Shown here one piece after another: positions 19,347 to 26,668 of a stretch of 26,668 bases of DNA (position 1 is its first letter; every line of letters begins with the position of its first letter). The notes under the pieces are model-generated. The model was given only the letters and a program-made list of their open reading frames with translations, ran no database searches and was not told the DNA's origin. Source of the DNA: Plantago elongata (lineage: Eukaryota > Streptophyta > Magnoliopsida > Lamiales > Plantaginaceae); contig JAYMSP010002051.1 of NCBI GenBank assembly GCA_036897095.1, forward strand, positions 1 to 26,668, in the 5' to 3' direction. The translations under genes and the position numbers were made by a program.

Positions 19347-20529
19347 ACAAATATTCATATCACACATATTGGTGATATCAAACTTAATAACAACTACAAA
19401 CTGAAAAATGTATTGTGTGTTCCCTCTTTTAAACTCAAATTGATGTCCACTTATAAAATTTGCAGAGATAATGCTGTAGCATTCCTGTTTTCTGAGAATT
19501 TCTATCAAATAATGCAGACAAACTCTTCCATGATGGCATCACTGACAAAGATTGGGAGGATGGAAGCAAGAAGAGGACTCTATGAGATTGAAGATTTTTC
19601 AGTTTTACCTAAGTCATTAGCCATTTCCAATCAAAATGCTTATGGTGGTTCTGCAGCTGTTAAGGATCACTTATGGCATTTTAGATTATGAAACCTTAGT
19701 TCTGGTAGATTAATGGCTATTGAAGCTTTTTTATCCTAAAATCTCATGTAAAGAGTTTACTTATTGTGAAGTCTATGCAGGCTAAATAAAAGAAATTTCC
19801 TTTTCCTGTGAGTAACAAGACTTCTAGTTCTATAATTGAACATTTGAATTATTGCATTGTGATTCATGGGGACCTTATCATGTGCAAACTCTGAATAAAC
19901 ATAGCTATTTTCTCACCATTGTGGATGATTTTAGTAGAATGACATGGATCTACTTATTAAAACATAATTCTGAAACAAAAGATGCACTACAATTTTTCAT
20001 TAAAATGATACAAACTCAAACACAAAAGAGAGTTAAAAATATCAGATCTGATAATGGCATGGAATTTCATATGCCTGATGTCACAAATACTTATGGAATA
20101 AAGCATCAAAGAACTTGTGCATATACACTACAATAAAATGGTGTAGTTAAAAGAAAACATCAACATTTGTTTAGTGTCACAAGGGCATTACTTTTTCAAT
20201 CAAGAATGCCAAAATATTTTTGGGGAGATGCAGTGTTAACTGCAACATATTTGATAAATAGAACCCTTAGTCTTGTACTTCAAAATCAAACACCATATGA
20301 ATTATTTCATAACAAGAAACCTGATTATTCTTTAATCAGGACTTTTGGATGTTTATGTTTTTCCTATACTGAGAAAGTGGGAAGAATTAAACTAGATTCT
20401 AGATCACAAAATTGTGTGTTTATAGAATTTGCTGCAAATGTTAAGGGATACAAGTTATTTGATTTAGAGAATAGAAAAACTTTTATCTCCAAAAATGTCA
20501 TTTTTATGGAAATATTTTTTTTCATTTAA
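19347..20529 (+). pseudogene. Copia integrase, broken, catalytic Glu replaced
   Basis: The pre-integrase part (about 19413-19691) includes RRGLYEIE and HLWHFRL, then TGA. The normal His/Cys zinc-binding segment after it is disrupted by stops and a frame change. The catalytic core resumes at 19852 with HCDSWGPY (first Asp, codon 19861-19863) and RSDNGMEF (second Asp, codon 20050-20052). A TAA stands at 20134-20136, where a Gln codon is usual. The catalytic Glu of the NGVVERKH motif is AAA (Lys) at 20149-20151. The C-terminal part keeps TATYLINRTLS, FGCLCFSY and KGYKLFDLE. Integrase joins the DNA copy to the chromosome; this one would be inactive even without the stop. Confidence 0.88.
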
Positions 20530-20653
20530 AGAGCAGCAAAATCATGATCAAGAAATCAGATTAAACACACCCAATATAAATGATTATAACTGGATAGATA
20601 TGAATAAAAAGATCACTCATCTAGTTGAAGAATTGTTTAATAATGATGAACAT

Positions 20654-20743
20654 GATCATGCATATTCTGATCAGTTAGATAACACTAACAATGAGCAGGA
20701 TCATGCATATTCTGATCACTTAGATAACATTAACAATGAGCAG
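20654..20743 (+). repeat. In-frame 45-bp tandem duplication in the Copia polyprotein linker
   Basis: GATCATGCATATTCTGATCA... is present twice (20654-20698 and 20699-20743) with two substitutions. It encodes the 15-residue unit DHAYSDQLDNTNNEQ, then DHAYSDHLDNINNEQ. It lies in the acidic spacer between integrase and reverse transcriptase, a region without a fold known to me. Confidence 0.9.
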
Positions 20744-20959
20744 GATCAAGATGAAGAAGAAGTAGAACCACTTATAGTTAATAGATAAATTAGAAGAACT
20801 GAGAGAGTGAGAAAACTACATTCTCATTTAGATATTTATCATCATAATGCTAAGAGTTATAGCATTCAATCTCAAAAATAATTTTAAAACTAAATATCCT
20901 ATCTCTGAATTTCTTGGTTATGATAAATTATCAGTTGAATACAAGTTGTTTCTATCAAT

Positions 20960-21757
20960 TTAGCCTTAATACATGAACCAAATACATATGGTGAGGTTAT
21001 TAAAAACAAACATTGGAGAGATGGAATTTCAGAGGAACTGAAAGCCCTTACAGACAACGTAACTTGGAGTATAGTTCACATACCTCCATATGTGAAACAT
21101 ATTGGATGTAGATTTGTTTTTAAAACAAAACTGAATTCAGATGGCAAGATAAATAAACATAAAGCAAGATTAGTAGCTAAGGGTTTTACTCAGAAATATG
21201 ATTTTGAATATACTGAAACCTTTAGTCCTGTAGCTAAATTAACTACAGTGAAAGTGTTTCTATCTCTTCCTGTTAAGAATGACTGGATACTCAGTCAATT
21301 AGATGTGCATAATGCCTTCTTAAATGGTAATCTTGATGAGGAAATCTATATGAAAATTCCTCTAGGTCTTTCACTTCAGGGAGAGAACAATATTAACCAA
21401 CTTTTTTGTAAATTGCATAAATTCATTTATAATTTAAAACAATCATCTAGACAGTGGAACTACAAGCTTACTTCCTATCTTATATCTTTAGGATTCATTC
21501 AATCAAAAAGTGATTATTCACTTTTCACTAAAACTGCATCAGATCACAATGATAATTATTTCACTGCAGTTCTAGTATATGTTGATGATATCATCATTGG
21601 AAGCAAGAATCAAACTGAAATTGATCTAATCAAGCAAAACTTGCAAAAACATTTCAAGATTAGAGATCTAGGAAATTTAGAATATTTCCTTGGGCTTGAA
21701 ATATCAAGAAACAACACTGGCATATATATATATTTCTCAAAAGAAACATGCAACTGA
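20960..21757 (+). pseudogene. Copia reverse transcriptase
   Basis: The frame includes HWRDGISEELKAL, TWSIVHIPPYVK, HKARLVAKGFTQ, ETFSPVAK, SQLDVHNAFLNG and the catalytic YVDD at 21578-21589, then RDLGNLEYFLGLEI. This is the best preserved domain, with no stop for over 220 codons. It ends at TGA 21755-21757; the continuing sequence (SQKKHAT) is in another frame. It copies the element RNA into DNA in active relatives. The two Asp of YVDD and the Asp of QLDV are kept, so decay here is by truncation, not loss of catalytic residues. Confidence 0.92.
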
Positions 21758-21879
21758 TCAAAATCATAGAAATTGCTGGTCTATTGGGGTGTAAATCTAG
21801 TGTAACACCAATATAAAAAAATTCAAAATTTCTTCCTGATAATTCTGAACCTCTTCCTGATCCAACGTTTTATAGCATA

Positions 21880-22540
21880 CGCCACAAGTATTTTTATCTT
21901 GGGATCACAAGACTTGATATAGCATATGCTATAAGTAGTTTTAGTCAATTCATGGAGAAACCTTGCAAATTACATATAGAAGGTATCTCCAGAGTTATCA
22001 GATATCTCAAAGGGGATATTGGTCTTGAAATTTTTCTCCCCAAAGAAAACAACTATCAAATCATTGCTTACAGTGATTCTGATTATGCAGGTTGTCCCAT
22101 ATCAAGGAGATCAACTTCAGGATATTATATCTTCATTGGAAAGTTTCTTGTAAGCTGGAAATCCAAGAAATAATTAACTGTGAGTAGATCATCAGCTGAA
22201 GCTAAATATAGAGCTATGTATGTTGTGAAATCAATTGGTTAAGAACTCTATTAAATTTTTTTTGGATGATTGATTAAAAACCTGTGAAGCTGCTTTTTGA
22301 TAATCAATCAGCTATCCATTTAACAAAAAATTCAGTGTTTCATGAAAGAACAAAACACATCGAGGTTGATTGTCACTTTATTAGAGAAAAAAAATCATTG
22401 AAGGGATTGTAGAAATCTACTTTATCAAGTCTGAATAACAATTAGCAAATATTTTCACTCAAGTTGTTTGTATAACAAACCTACGCAAAGTCCTTGACAA
22501 GATGAATATATCAAATCACTATGTTCCTCTTGATGGAGAG
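21880..22540 (+). pseudogene. Copia RNase H and polyprotein C-terminus, broken
   Basis: The frame carries TRLDIAYAISSFSQFM, then IAYSDSDYAGCP and RRSTSGYYIFIG, ending at TAA 22171-22173. The following sequence still shows [40 protein letters not shown] and, in another frame from about 22440, QLANIFTQ and MNISNHYVPLDGE, which ends at the 3' LTR. RNase H acidic residues in SDSDYAG, SSAEAKY and FDNQSA are visible. Stops and frame changes make it non-functional. Confidence 0.87.
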
Positions 22541-23079
22541 TATTGGAAACATAAAATCAAGTTATGTAAACTTTATGGATCAATTTGCAATTTATTCAAA
22601 CTAAGTTGCAAAGAATTTGAAATGTTGATGACTAAAAGTGAAGGTGCGAAAGAAGTTGAGGTTGTTTTTAACACGAAAGGGTTTAAGGGAAATACTTGAA
22701 GTAATTTATTCAGCCAGCAAGGGAAAAGCGCTACACGATCTTACGATTTATGACGACAATATAGTTCGTCGTCTACCTGCAGAAAGAAGACAAAGCTCTG
22801 CAATTTTGGCAGAGATCAGGCCTGAAATGGTACGAATTGATTGTGGCCCTCTATTCCTTTATCAACGGTTGATGTTACAAGCTTGAGGATCAAGGTCAAA
22901 AGACATGCTCTTGTTAGTTATAGTATAGTTTTGTGTTTTAGCAAATGTCTCAAATTATAGTCAATCGTATTAAATGTTATTTTCGTTTGATTCCGGCTAT
23001 ATATAGCCTTCCGTGTAATGTCAATTGTCCAAGAAATAATATTGAATTTCCTTCCTCCATTACCTTCTACTTTCTAACA
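22541..23079 (+). repeat. 3' LTR of the Copia element
   Basis: 539 bp, starting TATTGGAAAC after the purine-rich GATGGAGAG and ending TTTCTAACA. It is 16 bp shorter than the 5' LTR because of small deletions, among them one around 22680-22720. Confidence 0.92.
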
Positions 23080-23084
23080 ATATG
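23080..23084. repeat. Target site duplication of the Copia element, right
   Basis: ATATG, identical to 17439-17443. Confidence 0.85.
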
Positions 23085-23088
23085 CATT

Positions 23089-23154
23089 TGTCACGTGTTC
23101 ACCTTGTTCTTCATTATTATATGTCACGTTTTCACCTTGTTCTTCATTATTATA
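23089..23154. repeat. Tandem duplication of 33 bp
   Basis: Units 23089-23121 and 23122-23154 begin TGTCACG and end TTCATTATTATA, with a single G/T difference. The pair begins 5 bases after the right target duplication of the Copia element. Confidence 0.92.
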
Positions 23155-23704
23155 CTTCGTTGGTTAAGTTCACTTAAGGAACCTCGGGAGCGAGGTTGAA
23201 TTTGGGGGTGTTTCACCATACCAAGTAGCCAAGTAGTAAGTAGATATATATCTGAAGAGACACATCGAATAATCCGGATTTATTTATATCAAATTGGTGA
23301 TTAATTGGACAACAAGATCATTAAGTATGTTGTTGATTTTTCAAATCTGAGGTATTATATAGCACGTTTTTGTTACATTGTTTTTCGAATAAGTCGTGTA
23401 AGTGGACTTGCAAGTTGCATCTTGTATTATTACCTGTCACTATTAAAATCTTGTGTGTGAACATCTATTTCTTTAATTGTCATATACTCATATGCCAGCT
23501 TACCGTATGATTATAGTACTACAATTACGTTCAAGGATGACGTTGCATGGATGACGTTGCGTCAATTTATTTTGCACAATAATGAAGCTGGTATGACCAG
23601 TGGCTGCAGTAAATGAATTACTATGATTCATTAATCCCTTATTTGGTGGAAAGGTGCCGAGCTGAGCCGACTAGAGATTGAGCTCCATAGATCGATGATA
23701 GTCA
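23155..23704. other. Intergenic DNA between the two LTR elements
   Basis: No gene is recognised. A perfect 7-bp stem with 4-nt loop, AACCTCG/CGAGGTT, lies at 23180-23197. Two TGACGT words 14 bp apart occur at 23538-23543 and 23552-23557 within a short repeat GGATGACGTTGC. Confidence 0.6.
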
Positions 23705-23711
23705 TAAGCCA

Positions 23712-24242
23712 TGGGGACGTAACTTTTTTGGGATAATCCGTTGAACGGATTATCAAGCCTTTAGCCACCGTAGTGGCGGGTTTGGTGCTCGTAAGAGTGG
23801 GTTCGCCAATTAAAGGGGCAGATTCACCCATTGAATGAGTAGGTTCGCAGATAGGGTTTATTCTAGTCGGTGCATGCAACGCGGTCATAGTGATGAAAAT
23901 ATGTCTTCATTAATATTCGCATAATTAGTGTTAAGCCCTAGGGTCCTATTTACTTGCTATCTGACAGAATATTCCAAGTAGTCAAGAGTTTTAATGGTAA
24001 TAAGATATTGAAAGAGATATGCTAGAATCTATAGTTACCTAACAAGAGACTAATTCTAAGAATAGAAAACTCCTGTAGATACTCTGCCTTTATTCTCTGT
24101 CTTGTTAATCAAGACATAATCTAATTACTTAAATAAGATAGAATAGAATGATGAACATATACTCCATCACTATTGGGCCTCTAGGCGAACTTAACCACTT
24201 TCGTTAGAGGAGGTCAAGTGGGAAGAAAAACGTCTTCCCACA
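23712..24242 (-). repeat. 3' LTR of the Gypsy-type element
   Basis: On the minus strand it starts TGTGGGAAGACG and ends GTTACGTCCCCA. It contains two 21-bp units (23800-23841), against three in the other LTR, and a segment of about 40 bp near 24093-24133 that the other LTR lacks. That deletion is flanked by TACT words, suggesting loss by short-repeat recombination. Confidence 0.88.
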
Positions 24243-24258
24243 TTACCCTCCCCTCGAG
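24243..24258 (-). other. Polypurine tract of the Gypsy-type element
   Basis: On the minus strand CTCGAGGGGAGGGTAA directly precedes the TG of the 3' LTR. A minus-strand frame reading EWVDLANKCEEEEDV (about 24280-24325) ends at the TAA here and may be the remaining end of pol, but this is uncertain. Confidence 0.7.
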
Positions 24259-24582
24259 ATGAGCCTTGTCCCCAAGGCTCTAACATCTTCCTCTTCTTCA
24301 CATTTGTTTGCCAGATCTACCCATTCCTGAACTGGAAGAATTCTCTGGACTTAAGTGAGTCAACCTCCCCAGTATCCTCATCGTTACTCGAGAGGTCTTT
24401 TGTCCTCATAGTTCGTACTTGTATCTCTGTAGAGGAAGATAGAGACGTGGAGTACTTACTCGATTAGATCCTTCCCTGAACATTGCAGGTGTCCTTGGTG
24501 GATGAATCAACTCAATCACACAACATCCTGGAGTGGTGCATCATGCAAACAACACCATACTGGACATCTTCCCGTCCAACTC

Positions 24583-25076
24583 CTACAGTTCTGCGACCTC
24601 TCCCCTTAGTATGAAGGGTTCGCCATTTAGTGACACACATAGGGTCTGTCGGGCACAATCAAAAGTGACATGACCTGCCGAAGCTAACCATGGTACCCCC
24701 AGTATAGCATCCTCCATTATCCCTTCAGGTTCGAGCTCATAGAGAGTAGCTCGGAAGGCAACACCCTGTAAACAGATAAGCAAGAAGGATAGATGAAACT
24801 AGACCTTGTATGTTGACCATTAACAGCCACCAGATCCAACCTTTCGGAAGCCAAGCTTTGGGCAAATGCGTATTGTTTGGCAAAGCTAGCAGTAACAAAG
24901 TTTTGGCAGGAACCCGAATCAATCAAGATAGTAGCTAACTTACCTCCTATCATAGCCTTAAACCGCATACGGTGGATCGTACCTGGATAGTCCATTACTG
25001 GTCCACCCGCCTGATGGAGTACAGGTCGTTTTCTTTGACATTGTTCTTGTTCTTCTTGTAGGTGGTAGTTTTCCAC
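24583..25076 (-). pseudogene. Gypsy protease remnant, frameshifted
   Basis: The minus-strand frame 25076-24717 includes MRFKAMIGGKLATILIDSGS with active-site Asp at residue 53 and CQNFV after it, as in plant Ty3/Gypsy aspartic proteases. Near 24770 the homology passes into a second frame (24783-24583) with RATLYELEPEG, EDAILGVPWLASAGHVTFD and ARQTL, the second half of the same domain; it ends at a stop after GEVAEL. Thus one frameshift breaks the domain. The protease would mature the Gag-Pol precursor. No reverse transcriptase follows, although it should on this strand. Confidence 0.82.
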
Positions 25077-25984
25077 CCATTGTTCACCGGACCCTTACTG
25101 CGGAGTTGTCGGGTGTTAAGCTCCATCGGTTCCTTGTTGGGTGTTCTCAGTAGACCCTTTCCCCCTACGGACCCTTCGGACTTGTTGCGACGTTCCCTTC
25201 CAGCTTGGCAGGCGCTTCAGGTTTTCCAGAACACCCGCTTCCCATCTCCGAGTGCATACGTTTATAGGAAAGTGAACGGTTCCCGAGAGGAGCGGAGACT
25301 TCACCAATCATCACATGCTCCATTCCATCGAGGTCCTTTTCGGTCGGCTGCCCTGATCGAACATCACCCTCTGAAGTTCCCCATCCTGTGCTCTCCTCCT
25401 TTGGCGCCTCCAACGCTGCTCCCCCGTTCCACGCGTCTCCTTGCGCTCTTCCCCTTCCCGATTTTCTTCCGAGCCGTAGCCTTCCTCTTTTGAGCCCCAT
25501 CCAGTCGAAGAATTTGACCTTTCCGGGTGCGAGTCGTATACGACCATCAAGCCCTCTGTCCACTTGGTACGATTAGGGTTTTGGCCGTCTTTGGGAGCTG
25601 CCCCGAATTCGGCCCTTCCGTCTCCTTCCTCCTTGTAGCGCCGCCTTCCCTCTCCTTCCTTACCCTTCCCTCCCTTACTCTCCCTTCGCCTCCAGTTTTG
25701 CCGCTTGATTCAAGGCGAATCAGACCGCCACCTCCTTTCCCTCCCTTCTCCACTTGCTGCCCCCCTTTCTCGACTGCCTCGCCCTCCTCGCCGACCTTCT
25801 TCTTCTCCCTTTCACCGTATCCTTCTTCCAGGCCAACCATCACCACCAATTCTTCGAGCATGGAACGGATCTCGGGTATGGATCTTTCCATATCGTCTAG
25901 CCGCTCCCTCTTGGATCTCGACCGCTGTGATGGTTTGTTGGCTACCTTCTTGGTCGCTGGTGGAAACGCTCTGGGGTACCGTCC
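25077..25984 (-). pseudogene. GC-rich gag-like region of the Gypsy element
   Basis: In the place of gag, the minus strand has several overlapping frames. The best candidate start is the 114-codon frame 25891-25547, beginning MERSIPEIRSMLEELV and followed by a Glu/Lys/Gly-rich stretch (GEREKKKVGEEGE, GGKGGGG). This resembles the charged N-terminal part of some plant Gypsy gags. No gag core motif or zinc knuckle can be recognised, so that part is probably deleted or too diverged. Base composition is far richer in G+C than the rest of the window, and the plus strand is strongly pyrimidine-rich. Confidence 0.5.
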
Positions 25985-25997
25985 AGCTCTGATACCA
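25985..25997 (-). other. Primer-binding site, initiator-Met type
   Basis: On the minus strand TGGTATCAGAGCT lies 5 bases after the 5' LTR end. TGGTATCAGAGC is the standard plant initiator-Met tRNA primer site and fixes both the orientation and the LTR boundary. Confidence 0.92.
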
Positions 25998-26002
25998 AAT
26001 GG

Positions 26003-26511
26003 TGGGACGTAACTTTTTGGGGATAATCCGGTGGACGGATTATTAAGCCTTTTGCCACGGTAGTGACGGTTTTAGTGCTCGTGAGAGCAGGTTCGCCCAT
26101 TGAAGGGGTAGGATCACCAACTGAAGGGGTATGATCACCCATTGAAGGGGTAGGTTCGTGGATAAGGTTTAGCCTAGCCGGTGCACGCAACGCAGTTAGA
26201 GTGATGAAAAATATCTGTCTTCATTGATATTCGCATAATTAGGGTTAAGCCATATGGTCCTAATTATACTTGCTACCTGATAGAGTATTCCAGGTAGTCA
26301 AGAGTTATAATGGTAGTAAGAGATTGAAAGAGATATGTTAGAATCTAAAGTTACCTAACAAGAAACTAATCCTAGGAATAGAAGACTCTTGTAGATACTT
26401 AATAAGATAGAATAGAATAATGACCCGATACTCCATCACTATTGGGCCTCTAGACGAACTTAGCCACTTTTATTAGAACGGACAAAGTGGAAAGAAAAAT
26501 GTCTTCCCACA
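26003..26511 (-). repeat. 5' LTR of the Gypsy-type element
   Basis: On the minus strand it starts TGTGGGAAGACA and ends GTTACGTCCCA. It contains three 21-bp repeat units at 26090-26152. An 82-codon minus-strand frame (26190-25942) reads through these units and across the primer-binding site; a similar frame is present at 23888-23631 in the other LTR. Confidence 0.9.
26090..26152. repeat. Three 21-bp tandem units in the LTR
   Basis: Units 26090-26110, 26111-26131 and 26132-26152 follow the pattern G-TC-CCCATTGAAGGGGTA. The other LTR has two units at 23800-23841. On the minus strand each unit encodes a heptapeptide such as TPSMGDH, TPSVGDP or TPSMGEP. Confidence 0.9.
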
Positions 26512-26634
26512 TAAGCTTACAATAATGGAAGTGTAAATTGTTTCCGGAGACAAGTAACTCACAAATGGAAGAGTCAGCTTATGATAATGGAAGAGCAAGC
26601 TTAATATGTTTTAAATTTAAGATTTAGCTCCCGA

Positions 26635-26635
<1 letters not shown>
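26512..26635. other. Right flank of the Gypsy element
   Basis: Short flank with ATAATGGAAG or AAATGGAAG words three times (about 26522, 26564 and 26585). No gene. Confidence 0.5.

Positions 26636-26668
<33 letters not shown>
26636..26668. repeat. (AT)n microsatellite at the window end
   Basis: At least 16 AT units run to the last base, so the full length is not visible. Confidence 0.95.

Larger units (their letters stand above)
17444..23079 (+). mobile_element. Full-length, decayed Ty1/Copia retrotransposon
   Basis: The 5636-bp element has two LTRs, a 5-bp target duplication ATATG, and the Copia domain order gag, zinc knuckle, protease, integrase, reverse transcriptase, RNase H. The coding region is broken by several in-frame stops and at least four frame changes, so it cannot make a polyprotein. 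The LTRs differ clearly: a block of about 185 bp in their 3' half shows about 16 differences by eye, mostly transitions, so the insertion is not recent. Integrase before reverse transcriptase separates it from Gypsy elements. The gag resembles the Retrotran_gag_3 type; the lineage is not assigned. Confidence 0.93.
23712..26511 (-). mobile_element. Minus-strand Gypsy-type LTR element, internally deleted
   Basis: Two LTRs of 531 bp (23712-24242) and 509 bp (26003-26511) enclose 1760 bp. On the minus strand the order is 5' LTR, primer-binding site, GC-rich gag-like part, protease remnant, polypurine tract, 3' LTR. A protease with IDSGS and DAILGVPWL of the Ty3/Gypsy type is the only recognisable enzyme; I see no reverse transcriptase, RNase H or integrase motif. 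TAAGC follows the right LTR (26512-26516) and occurs at 23705-23709, two bases before the left LTR, a possible target duplication with small changes. It is non-autonomous or a deletion remnant. Confidence 0.85.

Noticed and set aside
23705..23711. AGCCA as the left target duplication of the Gypsy element
   Set aside because: It does not match the 5 bases after the right LTR; TAAGC two bases further out does match and is preferred, though with a small offset.
25062..26012. Plus-strand frames of 143 and 161 codons rich in Pro, Ser and Leu
   Set aside because: They are antisense to the Gypsy gag-like region and arise from its pyrimidine-rich plus strand.

Overview
The window is plant nuclear DNA, most likely from a eudicot. 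It is AT-rich, carries two intron-containing R2R3-MYB genes, and is otherwise mostly transposable elements of typical plant classes: Ty1/Copia, Ty3/Gypsy, hAT, PIF/Harbinger, Stowaway and a tRNA-derived SINE. I found no bacterial, organellar, CRISPR, rRNA or intact tRNA features. The species cannot be fixed from sequence alone.

Layout. Positions 1-882 hold the 3' end of a Copia polyprotein (reverse transcriptase tail and RNase H, frame still open) and a short LTR. MYB copy 1 follows at 1126-2056 with three exons. A SINE copy (2150-2255) and a 1.03-kb non-autonomous hAT element with a perfect 8-bp target duplication (2510-3543) lie downstream. From 3.5 to 12.4 kb there is AT-rich DNA without a convincing gene. 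It contains a diverged 100-bp tandem duplication, two more SINE copies (6991-7081 and 10826-10917) with 12-bp and 15-bp target duplications, two possible minus-strand LTR relics and a triplicated 64-bp repeat. A Stowaway-like MITE (12382-12608) sits just before MYB copy 2 (12767-13690, three exons). Next come a PIF/Harbinger-like element (14027-14653), an AT-rich inverted-repeat candidate and a long fold-back element (16185-16405).

Positions 17444-23079 are a complete but decayed Copia element. Its LTRs are 555 and 539 bp, its target duplication is ATATG, and its gag-pol frame is broken by stops and frameshifts. Positions 23712-26511 are a minus-strand Gypsy-type element with 531- and 509-bp LTRs, an exact initiator-Met primer-binding site and a polypurine tract. 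It keeps only a GC-rich gag-like stretch and a protease remnant; no reverse transcriptase or integrase domain is visible.

The only genes that look functional for the host are the two MYB paralogues. They share intron positions and phases exactly and are diverged mainly in the C-terminal half and in a few R2 residues. Each has a different transposable element within about 250 bp of its start codon, so their regulation may have separated. I did not find a new multi-gene system. The most distinctive items are the roughly 92-bp SINE family and the element-flanked MYB pair.
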